From Dacryopinax spathularia (Eukaryota; Basidiomycota; Dacrymycetes; Dacrymycetales; Dacrymycetaceae): a stretch of DNA of 64,000 nucleotides. The notes beneath the pieces are model-generated. The model was given only the letters and a program-made list of their open reading frames with translations, searched no databases and was not told the origin of the DNA. This document shows, piece after piece, positions 46,075 through 57,035 of this stretch. The stretch spans positions 930,001-994,000 of the forward strand of contig JBBPFI010000012.1 in assembly GCA_037974965.1 (NCBI GenBank), written 5' to 3'. Each line of letters opens with the position of its first letter. Position 1 is the first letter of the stretch. A program made the translations under genes and the position numbers.

Positions 46075-46466
46075 GTTGGGCAGCGGGGCTTGTGTTGTCC
46101 GACTTTGGCCTTTCGAAGGGAGAGTTGATGGGAGGGTGAAGAGAGAGAAGGAAGAGAGAGGTGAGCGGACGAGGAGGGTTAGGTCCCTCCGCCCTCTGAC
46201 GCCAACGCCGGTATTCCCCGTGGAGAAGGCGGGCGGGGAATCACATGCTCGCGCCCAAAACCCCTCAGGGCAATAACCGGGCTCTCCTCCACACGTCATC
46301 GCTCATTCACGGTCATCTCCGAGCTTCTGTCTCTTCACAATGCGCGAGTGACAGAAGATTCATGGCGATCTCCCGATACCAATTCCCAAATTCGATTCGA
46401 GTTTGATATGTATCTACATTCTCGCTATTTTGGCATGACCCACCCCTTACTGCAGCGTACATGCGC

Positions 46467-48276
46467 CTACTCATCAGGATGCAGCATCAACTCCGGCCTG
46501 ACCTTCTCGTCAAACTCCTCCGGCGTCAAGAACCCAAGCGCGACCGTAGCCTCCTTCAACGTCGTTCCCTCCTTATGTGCCTTCTTCGCGCACTTGGCCA
46601 CGTCTACACACATTATCAGCATCCCGCTTTCTTCGAGCGTAGACAGGAGAAGGCAAGAGCGAGGACGTACTATCATAGCCCAAGTGACTGTTCAGAATTG
46701 TGGCGAGCATGAGCGACTCGTGCAGGAGCTGGTTGATCCGTTTTTCGTTCGCTTGGATTCCGACAACGCAGTTCTTCGTGAAGCTCCTGCAGCCGTCCGC
46801 GAGCAGGCGGATGGACTGGAGGACGTTCTTGATGATTACCGGCTTGAAGACGTTCAACTGGTGGTGTACAAATGCTCCTCGTCAGCGAAAGTGGGGGAGA
46901 AGGTGTGTGGGAAGCTGGCGCACCTCGAATTGGCCCCAGGAGCCAGCGACGGAGACGGTGGTCTGGTTGCCCATCACCTGCGCGCAAAGCATCGTCATCG
47001 CCTCGCACTGCGTCGGGTTCACCTTGCCAGGCATGATACTGCTCCCCGGCTCGTTCTCCGGCAGCTGCAGTTCCCCCAGTCCACAGCGCGGGCCAGATCC
47101 AAGGTACCGGATATCATTCGCGATCTTCATCAGGCTGCACGCGACCGTGTTGAGTGCTCCGTGAGCCTCGACGAGCGCGTCGTGTGATGCGAGAGCCTCG
47201 AACTTGTTTGGCGCGGTGTGGAACTCGAACCCCGTGATGTTGGAGATCTGCTCGGCGACCTTGACGTCGAAGCCCTTCTTGGTGTTCAGACCGGTGCCGA
47301 CGGCCGTCCCGCCCTGAGCGAGCAAGCTGAGTCGGGGAAGGACGTCCGTAACGCGGTCAATGCCGTTGCTGAGCTGCTGGACGTAGCCGGAGAACTCCTG
47401 CCCAAGGGTGAGAGGAGTCGCGTCCTGCAAGTGCGTTCGGCCGATCTTGATGATCCCCTCGAAAGCGGCCTGCTTGGCCTGCATGGCATCACGGAGCTCC
47501 GTGAGTGCAGGGATCAGCTGGGAGCGGATCTCGGTCACAGCGGCAACGTGCATCGCAGTAGGGAAAGTGTCGTTGGAAGATTGCGACATGTTGACGTGGT
47601 CGTTGGGGTGAACGGGCTTCTTGGACCCCAGCTCGCCGCCGAGGATCTCGATAGCCCGGTTGGAGATGACCTGCCTAGGCTCAGCACTTCTATCCCGGCC
47701 ATCAAGCTTGAAAATCGACACGCACCTCGTTCACGTTCATGTTCGTCTGCGTCCCCGAGCCCGTCTGGAACACCACAAGCGGGAAATGATCCATCAGCTT
47801 GCCGCTGATCACCTCGTCTGCTGCTTGGCCGATAGCATTGCCGATCTTGGGGTCAAGGCCATAGGTCATGTTGACGATGCTGGCAGCCTTCTTGAGTACG
47901 CCGAAAGCCTTGATGAGCGGAGGGGGCATGCGCTCGGTCGGCCCGCCGATATCGAAGTTCTGCAAGGACCTGCGAACAAGCAGTTTAGAAGGGTAGCAGG
48001 GGCGGGAGGGAGATAGTGCGCACCGCTGTGTTTGTGCACCCCAGTACCGGTCGGCAGGTACCTTGAGCTCGCCAAACGTGTCCCGCTCAATCCTATACTT
48101 GTCCGTCATCGCGCGTGAAGAAGTTGAGAACGTCCGCCAGGCTGCTGCCCGTGTTGCCTATATACCAGTAAGAGAGATGAGCAAGTGTTGAGACAATGAA
48201 ACGAGGGCGAGGGATAAAAGCGGGAGCGGGGAAGAGGCGTGTGACGTACGGGTCTTGAAGCTTGTGCGAGGAACAT
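46467..48276 (-). CDS. FUM1: Class II fumarate hydratase with mitochondrial leader exon
   Basis: Six exons (48276-48250, 48157-48024, 47969-47726, 47670-46924, 46857-46671, 46603-46467) give 491 residues. It converts fumarate to malate. Family motifs are [78 protein letters not shown] and the flexible active-site loop [15 protein letters not shown]. The first exon and the start of the second encode [20 protein letters not shown] plus TSSRAM, an Arg/Ala/Ser-rich amphipathic mitochondrial targeting sequence. A second in-frame ATG (48109, MTDKYRIER) could give a cytosolic form. The 437 bases upstream hold nothing else recognised. Confidence 0.95.
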
Positions 48277-48714
48277 TATTGCCGGTGTGAGATCCCGGAT
48301 GTATGCGCCCTTTTATAAACGCCCGTAGGAGGCAACCGTCTCACGGGCGTGCGACAGCGACAATCAGACAAAAGGACAAGAATGAAAAGCAAGAAGAGGG
48401 GGAGAAGGGTGTCGCACGCCGACGAGGAGAGAGCTGGAGGACGTCGCCGGAGAAAAGATATGGAATGAAGGGACGCCGAGGATGGGCTGCTCAACGCTGT
48501 ACCGATGACGCCGCGGGCGGTCCCGGGTTCCCGGGGTCTGTCCAAAGAATGATGGGGAACTTGAACATACCGGGTGAACGCGGAAGGGTCTGTCATTGTC
48601 GCAAACTCAAATGACTCTCACTCTGTCTCTCCGTGCGCGCTGGAAAGGAGACTTCCTCTACAAGTACCATATCATCTCCAGCATCTTGCTTGACTACAAG
48701 TACATGCTGCATCC

Positions 48715-49366
48715 TTAGGCTGTCGCGCTCTGCTGTTTGGCAGCCATGAGAGCCTCGGCCAGCATCACCTCCCGGTGGACGTCCTCTCCGAAGACGACCC
48801 CTTTCACAAACCACTTCTCCATCTCTTTCACAACTTCTTTCATCGCTTGCATTCTCCCGTCGACCGTCATTTCATACACCAGAACTACGAAAGCCGTCCT
48901 ATTCTCGTCTGTCGGCTTATCATCACTTGCCCTCCGTGCAGCCAGAAGTGGCTGGACGACCTCCAGAACCGTCGGTCGGAGCGCCCTCCACTGCTCGACG
49001 AGCGACTCCTTCCGCTTCGTGTATAGATCCATGCGCTTCACGGCTTCAGGAGCGTTGCGGTTCTCATAGGCGCGCCTTTGAAGCATTGTCAGCGAGGCAG
49101 TTTACTGGGCGGCTGGAACTCACTGCAATTTCAGGAAGTCATCCTGTATCCCATCCTCGCAGTCAACCCCATACATGGGCTGCAGCATCCAACTCCAGTT
49201 CAGAGCATCCACCAATTCTATCATCCGGACTGCGTCAATACTTTACTTTACACTACCAATAAACAAAGGACTCACGCCTGAGGAAGTCAAACGCCTCCGT
49301 GTTCAATTTCGCCTCAGGCGGACAGCACTGAATGAACGTGGTAAAGGAGACTGGGTTCATCTTCAT
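48715..49366 (-). CDS. Two-intron small helical protein family, member A
   Basis: Three exons (49366-49276, 49229-49124, 49075-48715) give 185 residues with a phase 1 then a phase 2 intron. The product is mostly helical: RMIELVDALNWSWML, then LVEQWRALRPTVLEVVQPLL, and a family block VYEMTVDGRMQAMKEVV followed by EMEKWFVKG. No signal peptide or membrane helix. I recognise no known domain. Members B, C, E and F downstream share length, intron number, intron phases and strand, and B and C also share sequence pattern, which argues for a tandemly expanded gene family. The start could also be the second ATG at 49360. Confidence 0.75.
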
Positions 49367-49831
49367 GCGACGCGGGTGACACTGGCTCGACGCGATTCCT
49401 TGCGCACTAGTGGGGACTATTGGTGGATCTTGGGTTCGTTCGGACATACCGGACTGTCCCTCACACACCTTATATTCGCCATTTGGCCTGAGGCCCAGCA
49501 GGCCTGACCCTACTTGGCTCAGATTCTACGTAATAGTCAACACGAACAAATGGGCTTGAAGTGGCGTTTGAAGGGCCAACTATGGCCTCTTGCTTCCACC
49601 TATACGACTGGGTCAGGGGTTGGCCCAGTCGACAGATGGAATCATTCAATGTGCGTTATTTTCACTTGATATTCAAAGTTCGGCGGACCATCACTGACTT
49701 AGTTGATGTTCTCTCATCTGCAGTGCTGCAATTCTCGAGAAAAGCGCGGCTCAACGTCATATTCAGATAACTCAGAGTGGAATAGGGATAGTTCATGTGC
49801 AGCGTCCCGCGCTGTTCTGACACGCCTGCCA

Positions 49832-50593
49832 TTACAGGAACACCTTCTCATCAACCGATGGCAGCAAGAAGAGGGGCACACCACGACGTCCACCAACCCC
49901 CAGCCGTACAAGCTCCATAACCAGACGGAGCTTGGCCCTAATCGCTGCCCTCTTCAACGCCTTCTGCAGTACTTTTCCAGCCGCTCGCCTCGCGTCCCAC
50001 CACCTCGTCGCCTCTCTGTCAAGCTCAACCTCCCATACCTCGGCTTTGTCCTTCCATTCCCTCTGTTCTTCGAGCACCCCCTCCAAGACATTCATCGTCC
50101 CATCCCTCTCCATCGTCTCATACAGCTCAAAAAAGGCTTGCATGCTCGGTCCGCATCTCATGTTAACCCCAAAAAGGAAAAACAGAAGCCCTTGAGAATC
50201 CATCGCCTCGTCGTACGCATCATTGATGGGTTGTAGAAGCGCCGAGATTTCGGCATCCAACCGCTCGCCTTCCGCTCGGAGCAGAGCCCACTCCTGCCTG
50301 CAGCGGTCAAGCTGTTCCTGCACACCGGATTCGCCCTCTTCAGCCATTGGGAGCAGATAGCCCCTTGTAAATGCATGTCAACTTCTGTCGGGTCGCAGGA
50401 TACTCGAAGGTAGGACTCACTCAATGCTGTGGAACCGGAAAAAAGTAAGTAGCAAGGTTGCTGAAAGGACGCCTTTCCGTACAGTCCAGTCGACCACCCA
50501 CTTCTGTCCTGGTTCGCTCAACTTGTCAGCTTATACGTGCCCACCAGTTCAAGGAGAAGGCTCACTCTCTCTGAATTTGGTGGTCGTATGCAT
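49832..50593 (-). CDS. Two-intron small helical protein family, member B
   Basis: Three exons (50593-50566, 50508-50421, 50363-49832) give 215 residues, intron phases 1 and 2. It starts MHTTTKFRERQ, similar to MHHTTKLHVQ of member C, and its second exon has the same length as in C (88 bases). After a hydrophobic stretch (GVLSATLLLTFFRF) it has a long coiled-coil-like segment (QEQLDRCRQEWALLRAEGER, then LDAEISALLQPI). The family block LYETMERDGTMNVLEGVL follows, and then a basic C-terminal helix (GKVLQKALKRAAIRAKLRL). No known domain recognised. It lies 465 bases upstream of member A with no other gene between. Confidence 0.72.
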
Positions 50594-51571
50594 TCTTTCG
50601 TAATGAGAAGGTTCGTTTTGGCTGGTAGTTAGCAAGCGGAGCGATATACGCTCATGGGACCTTCTCAGCCTGCGGTTTATATAAGGCGCAGATAGAGCGG
50701 AAATAGTACAGCCCAGCGCCGCTAGGAGGGCATGGCCTTTCCCGCATGGTGACAATGAAAGCATACACGCGGCGGATGTAGCCTGGTCTCCGGCCGCTAG
50801 AATGTCAGCACCTGAAAACGCCCAGCCGACTTAACCTTTATGACGCTGGTCTTACGGGGAGAAAGGGCAAGTGCGATCTCAGTGAGTCACACGATGTGTA
50901 TACTACAGAATTAGCTCATGCCTTTCCTGCCTCGTCGCCCGAGTGCTGCATTTCAAAATATGAGGACTTCGCAATAGAAATTGGGTAACTAGTGACTTGC
51001 TCGGCGATTTGAATTTGGGTAATGCCAAGCGCATACAAAGGGGATTTGCCAGTCTCAAGGTCACTCAGTGAGACTCAACCGGAACACGACAACAGAACGC
51101 CAGCCAGCCGCTATCTCCGCTTGCAAGGTCCATTGGTCTAACTGCGGTTAACTAAAGGTAGACGCTGTCGAGGTGAAGATTGATGGCATTGATTGGCTCG
51201 TCTTTGCAAAGCGTCCGATAGATCAGACGAGCCCCGAAGTGGGACCCATCGCCGAAGGACAGCCTGACAGGCCGGCAAGAAAGTTGGGGCGGTGTTCAAT
51301 GTTGTGCACAGTCGCAACATTCCGAGCTCATTGACGGTATCAAAGATGAGTAGAGGAGAAACGTCGGGCAGAACCGCTTGTCAAAACGTCGCTCTTTCGT
51401 GAGTCATATGCGGTTGCCAAGCCCAGCTCGACAACATCGTCCGGGAGAATTACATATAACCACTACTACCGGGCATTAAGCGAGGATCTGAAAGAGGTTA
51501 CGGTACATGACAAAAGAGAATAGAGTCATCACGGGAAGTACATGGCTCTATCCCCGACTCAACGGGGCATA
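50594..51571. other. Intergenic stretch inside the small-protein array
   Basis: About 980 bases between members B and C. No exon chain with the two-intron pattern could be built here, and no other gene or RNA is visible. The first part should be the promoter of member B. Confidence 0.45.
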
Positions 51572-52296
51572 TTATTCGGACGGAGCCAGCTCGTGCCTGC
51601 CCTCATCAATGTTTCCAGGCGCCTCGCGACCCGCCTCACCCAACAATCTTGCATGAGCAGCTTCTCCCTGCAGCTGATCGATGAAATCGTTTGCACTCTC
51701 CATCCATGCCTTCCCTTCATCCAGAAGTTGCTTCACAGCCGTCATCTCCCCACCCAACTCCATCGCGTCGAAAAGATCGAGGAAGGCCTGCGCCTTTGTT
51801 TCGGAGATCAATTCAAAACGGACGGACCCAGACTCGTCGTAGTGCGTCTCGGGGGCCTCTTTCGCTGCCTCCGAGAGCGGGCCCAGGATTTCCCACAGGG
51901 TGGCCTGGAGAAGGTCGAACTTGTTCTTGAGTTTGTCGTGCGTCTCGGTGTGGCCTTTCAGGCGATCAATGGCCCCGATTTCTTTGCTGTTTGCGGCCAG
52001 CTGACGGGACTGAAACCTTTCACCGTTCGGCCCAATTAGCATGTCAATGGACGGCTAGGGAACCCATTGTAACTCACTTGAACATCTCAAACCGAATCCC
52101 CACAAAAGCGTCCTTCAGGACGAGGCAGTGATACTGGGCAAGAAGGTCTTCGACCCGGTCTTGCTCTGAAAGCAAAAAAAGTCAGCTTGAGGACACATCC
52201 CGAGAGAAAATCGATAATCCCACTCTTTACGAACTCGCGTATGATGTCCATTGTGAGCTGAGAGTTCTGTACGTGGAGTTTCGTTGTGTGGTGCAC
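51572..52296 (-). CDS. Two-intron small helical protein family, member C
   Basis: Three exons (52296-52224, 52165-52078, 52016-51572) give 201 residues. The first intron is phase 1 with a weak donor (gtggga) but a very good branch site and acceptor (gctgac, T-tract, ag). The second is phase 2. Helical segments are QDRVEDLLAQYHCLVLKDAF, DKLKNKFDLLQATLWEILGPL and the family block LFDAMELGGEMTAVKQLL followed by DEGKAWMESANDFIDQLQGE. The tail is hydrophilic. No known domain. Sequence similarity to A is visible around the second intron (GIRFEMFKFQSRQ against GIQDDFLKLQRAY). Confidence 0.72.
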
Positions 52297-52818
52297 ACCA
52301 GCTCGCCGACTCGTTCTGTTTATATAGGGAACTTCGAGCGAAGATAAAGCGGAGATAACGTACCGGTCCAGCGCAACGACCTGGCCTTGCCCCGGACAAT
52401 AACCTCTAGGTACGCGGACGACCGGCCTTCAGTGGGTCCCACTCGGAGACGGCTGGAAGCCGAAAGCGTTCGCCGCACCCGTTTCCTTTACCTGTTCGCG
52501 ACTATCGTCTCCAGGCGATTGTCGTTACCTGTCTCGCTCGTTGACCGAGACATTGCGGGTTGCATCCCAGTGCAGCCATGCCCTGCTCACAGCATCCCAC
52601 GCTCCCTCAGCTGCCTGCATTTCTGTCAAAGACAGGTATTTTACGTTGATTGGATTGAATTGGCGCACCGTTACAGGTGATTCTTAATTGCATGTGCTAC
52701 ACAAACCCAGAAATTGAAAAGAAACCTCAGCCGCTTCCTTCAAACAAGCGCATCTTGCGGGCTTTGGCTTCCTCAAGCCTCGAGAGGGTATCGAGCCCGC
52801 TTGCCTCTGGCGCATCAT

Positions 52819-54166
52819 CTACGGGGTCACCTCGTCGGGCAACTCGACGATCTTCTCTTCCCATCCATTCTGCTCTAGCTCGAACAGCTTCTTCGCGATG
52901 ACTTTGTTGCCCTCTACGCTCGGATGCAGCCCGTCCGGGACAAGGTTGTCGTCCAGCCAGCCTTGTATGGGTATATGATGTATGCGCGGCTTGTTCTCGT
53001 CCCCTTCCCACGCATGTCGCAGCTCTTGCACTAGTGTGGCCATCGCATCCTGGTAGCGGGAATAACCGACAGACACGGAGTAAAATGGTCCCTGGAGCAT
53101 ATATGAGGCATGCGGTGGACAGGATAGAGAATTAGCATACCAGGATGACGATTTCTTTCAGAGTCTCGGAGAAGGTATCTGCAAGGCGCTCCACGAATTT
53201 ACACATATTGTCGACGAAGTGAGGTACCGAAACGCCGAAACCCTGATCGTTCGCCCCTGCACACGGATGTCAGCAGGTGCGGCGTTAGAGGCGCATACAA
53301 CGACGAACCAAGCGCAATAATGATCATGGTAGGCGGATGGTACAACGGACTCCGTTTGGGGTCCCAGCGGGCTTGAGACCACCATGACTTCTGGAGATCC
53401 AGTCAATCTCATAAAACAATGCATATTGTCGAAAGGAGTTGATTCACCTGCCAGAACCTGCTCACCATCCCGTCTTCCCAGACACCATCTCGCCGATCCA
53501 CCAATAGGATCCCAGGATAAGCCACACTCTCAACAGCAATCTTCCTTCCCTCAGCTTTGAGAAGTCGACCGAGCAGGAGTGGATAGCCGTCCCAGGCGTT
53601 GTGTGGTGGGATACCGTACACAGCTCCTATGGTGAATGCACAGGAGATCGAGTCACCGATGACGAGGAGTCTTTCGTTAGGCTCTTCTTCCTTAGGTACA
53701 GGTAGCAAGCAGTCCTTCTGATCTGGAGTTAGTCACGCACGCGCGCTATCATCTACAAAAGACGTACTGAGTCACAGAGGAATGCGGCGACCTCGATGAC
53801 CGATCCCCAGTCCGCCATGTACAGGGTGCATACACGCTCCTCGTCCCCCTCGGCGGGATTATGATACAACACCACGATCTCCCCCGATCTGAAATTCCTG
53901 ACTGTACGCATATGCGCCGCCGTCTCGAGCTCCCCGGGCTTGGTGACGCAGAAGACGAGCATCGGTTCCTCCCCATCCGGCCTGGTGAGACGCGCGCTGT
54001 TCGGTCCTCCTTCAACGGCGAGGAAACCACCGGTAAAGTGAAAGGTGAAGGATGACGCCGGCCAGGTCGCAAGTAAACCTTGAGACGGCGTGGTTTCCCA
54101 TCGACCGCTGAAGGAGATCGGTGCTTGTGCGGCGAGCACTCGTGTACGAGAGGCGGTCGTGGACAT
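52819..54166 (-). CDS. SGNH/GDSL esterase with N-terminal beta domain (CE2-like)
   Basis: Five exons (54166-53768, 53717-53448, 53390-53309, 53256-53141, 53091-52819) give 379 residues. The first 150 residues are beta-rich (for example SSFTFHFTGGFLAVEGG) and resemble the jelly-roll module in front of CE2-type acetyl esterases. The SGNH blocks follow: LLVIGDSISCAF (nucleophile Ser), the Gly of AVESVAYPGI, ALGANDQGFG (Asn) and DGLHPSVEGN (Asp and His). No signal peptide is evident, so it may act inside the cell on acetylated sugars or another ester. It sits in the middle of the small-protein array on the same strand, with about 450-520 blank bases on each side. Confidence 0.87.
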
Positions 54167-54623
54167 GACGCGTCGACTGCGGGGTGGGTGAGGATGCTTG
54201 TGGGGTATATCTCTATCAGAGGGCTGCCCACGATGGTCGTCGAGGTCAACCTGATGATCAGAACCGGATGGTCGTCAAGGGCTAAGGAAGAAGCGGTCGA
54301 GTCGGATGCCAACGACGACTGCCGCAGTCCATGTTGTCGGTTCCCCGCCGTCTGAGAAGCCGTCCCTTGAAGCTGTACGCAAAAGGCAGAAGCGTCGGTC
54401 CACGCCATTTACGGGTTCTCACCTATTCCCGGACTACACAGCCGCACGGAGGAAAGTAGCCCAATGAAGACCCAGGTTCATGGTTAACTACTGTCTCTTA
54501 TCTCCGTCTGATAAAGAATCCCGGTGAGATACGCTACAAGCCATAATACATGTGGACATCGCCGCGCAGTGCTCCAACCAGCAAAGCTACTACTCGGCAT
54601 ACCGCTTCGGTCCAGTTCAGACG

Positions 54624-55268
54624 TTACGGAGTAGCTATCCGAAGCACCAGGGAATCTCCTACGGTAACTTGCAGCGCCGTACGTCGCGTCAAGTTGTCAA
54701 CTCTCTCAGATATCTCCTCCGAAACTGCTGTGTACTCGTTCAAACATGCTTGGAACTTCTCGATGCCGCCGAGGGAGTCCGCGCGCAAGAGGTGTATGAT
54801 CGTGGCAGGTGTCCGATGTCTTGTGAAGAATGCAAGCCGCTTGCATTCTCGGTTGAGGCGCCTTAGAGCGCGGCCGAGCGCTTGCCTTCGTTCCAACCAC
54901 CGTATGAGTAAGCGGAGCCATTCTTCAAGACATACCAAGAGAGCGTGGTACGCATCCAGATCGGAAGAACGGATACTTCGTAAGTCTCATCAGCATGACT
55001 TCCTGCCCTCACCGGTTCTCCCAACTTACCTTCCGCTTAGTTGCTTGATCAGCTTGAATCCATCCTTTATTCTCACTCCATCCCTATCCACCAACTCTTC
55101 TACAGACGCCCGATAGGCCCTGATACGAGCAACTCTCTCGTCAAGCCTTTCGTCTGACGGAAGAAATCAGAAGCTGCAATCCTCCAGGTGTCGGCGTTAC
55201 TTACACAGATCGTCCTTCGCGCGAGGCATCGTTTTCTTGTCCTGGGTGTTTGTGGCCGACGAACTCAT
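54624..55268 (-). CDS. Two-intron small helical protein family, member E
   Basis: Three exons (55268-55205, 55153-55030, 54975-54624) give 179 residues with phase 1 and phase 2 introns. The start MSSSATNTQDKKTMPRAKDD is polar. Helices follow: YERLDERVARIRAYRASVEE, then a strongly basic Leu-rich helix EEWLRLLIRWLERRQALGRA, and the family-like block HLLRADSLGGIEKFQACLNE followed by YTAVSEEISERVDNL. No recognised domain. Similarity to A-C is mostly in layout and in the GG(E/M/I) block, so membership rests largely on gene structure. Confidence 0.65.
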
Positions 55269-56358
55269 AATGCAGAAGTGGTCGTTTGGGGGACAGGTGA
55301 GTAGGAGACCTTCGTTGCGGGAATGAAGGACCTGCTCGGCAGTGCTTGCACCGCTTTTATAGGGAATCCCAGAATTCTTAGGAAGACAGAAGCTCGTATC
55401 AGCCGGGCGGAGTTTGAGAAGCGTTGCCAATCGTCCGAACAATAGGCGACGAACGAGTAGACGACGTCGATTCACAAAAGGAACAGACAAGCCCTCTCTA
55501 TTTATTCGGCAAAGGCCGCACACCCTTGGAACCACCAAGGCCACGTGTATGCGGCGAGGCAACCAGCACTAGTAGACACGAGTCACAACGCAACAAGCGC
55601 AGTCAAAGGGGTAACGGGTAGTGCCAGGCACCTCGGCAGCAGCGGCGACAAAGCAAACGTATGACTGCAACACGCAGTGCGGAATTAGTGGTAATATCCC
55701 CGCACCTCGGAATCCAGCTGCTCTTCCTTCTTGACGAGACCTGGGAGTCTTCATGCGCAATTCGGATTTCGGAATGAAGAATGTATCCGTTTCTTCATAT
55801 TGTGGTTCAACAGGTTGAGGGAAGAATTTGCTCTCTGAATTGTGTGTTGCTCAACGCTTAGACACTTGTAAAGGACGTCTTCCTCTACCTCACCGACTCA
55901 ACGTGTGGAGTTACGCGACGCTCTGATCGACATGACTCATCATGTTGGAGCGAGGCACTGAGGGGAGATGTTTCTAGGAAACAGTTTGCGAGATTACGCC
56001 GAGAGGGCAGGCGAGACCAGGAGAGGATCGACCAATGCGATTCTAAACTGCTCAGGAGGGAATAATCAAGACGTCTGTGAAGCACGCTGGCTCGCTATTG
56101 ACCGCTCCGCGATGTTCCTGTGAGGGGATCTTACTTATTCCGAGACCACCGTCTCGAATACCATGTAGTCTTGATCGCAGCTTTGCTCCTATCCATACTC
56201 ATGTCCTGCTCGTTCCGTACTCCCGTCGGCTGTCTCAGCCTGTCTGTCCGTGTGATCTCCGTTTACGGTTTAATGTGAGCCATGCATTGACACGTTGCAA
56301 AAGGTTGCCCTAACGTAAGCTAGTACGGCGATTGGAAAAGCAGCATTCTGCGGTTGAC
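55269..56358. other. Intergenic stretch inside the small-protein array
   Basis: About 1.1 kb between members E and F. Short random frames only; I could not build a further two-intron gene. No repeat or RNA gene recognised. Confidence 0.4.
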
Positions 56359-57035
56359 TCAACAACAAGTATGCGCCAGCTGCGAACTAGGCTGGGGAGC
56401 ACGACTAGCCAACCGCGCGGAATAGTCAGAGGCAAGAGTGGCGAATCGAGTACCAATCTCTTGGTGCTCATGGTTGCCCGCGCTCTCCTGCACCTCAGCG
56501 AAAAGCCTCGACAGTATCCCGGTCTTTTCTTCGTGCTTGCGCCACGAGTCCAGCAGAACGAGAACGGTGGACTCAATCGTTGGCCGCCGCACAGGGAACG
56601 ATGGAACGCTTTGTTCGCCATGTGGACTCGGGCGAAGGTTCTTCATCCAGATGTCAACGTACCGCATCATCGTCGTAGAGAAGCCAACGACGTCTTCAAT
56701 ATGGGCGAGCGCAGAGTCGTTCACGTAACCTTCGACGAACATCCACCGCATCTCGAAGTGGTCCCACATAGGTAAGGGCCTATATGGCAGGATCAGACAA
56801 ATCATTCGCAGACAATGGGTTTTTACTCACGTTTCCGCGATGAGCCGTATGGTCTCCTCCAGCATCAGCGTTTCCTGCTTAAAGACCTTGTAGAACTGGG
56901 CCGCGGTTTCCGTCAACCAGTCCATAAACTCCTCTAGCGGTTGTACTGGGACACACGTCAGCCATGGCAGTACGTCACCGTGCAGGTTTACGTACGAGCC
57001 AAGATCCGAGGGTCTTGTTCCAGTTGAGTAGGCAT
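56359..57035 (-). CDS. Two-intron small helical protein family, member F (divergent)
   Basis: Three exons (57035-56996, 56945-56831, 56779-56359) give 191 residues, again phase 1 then phase 2. The first intron has perfect signals (gtacgt, gctgac, cag). The product is helical: LEEFMDWLTETAAQFYKVFK, then ETLMLEETIRLIAE, HIEDVVGFSTTMMRYVDIWM and STVLVLLDSWRKHEEKTGIL followed by SRLFAEVQESAGNHEHQEI. No known domain. Sequence similarity to the other members is weak, so I group it by size, strand, neighbourhood and intron plan. Confidence 0.6.
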
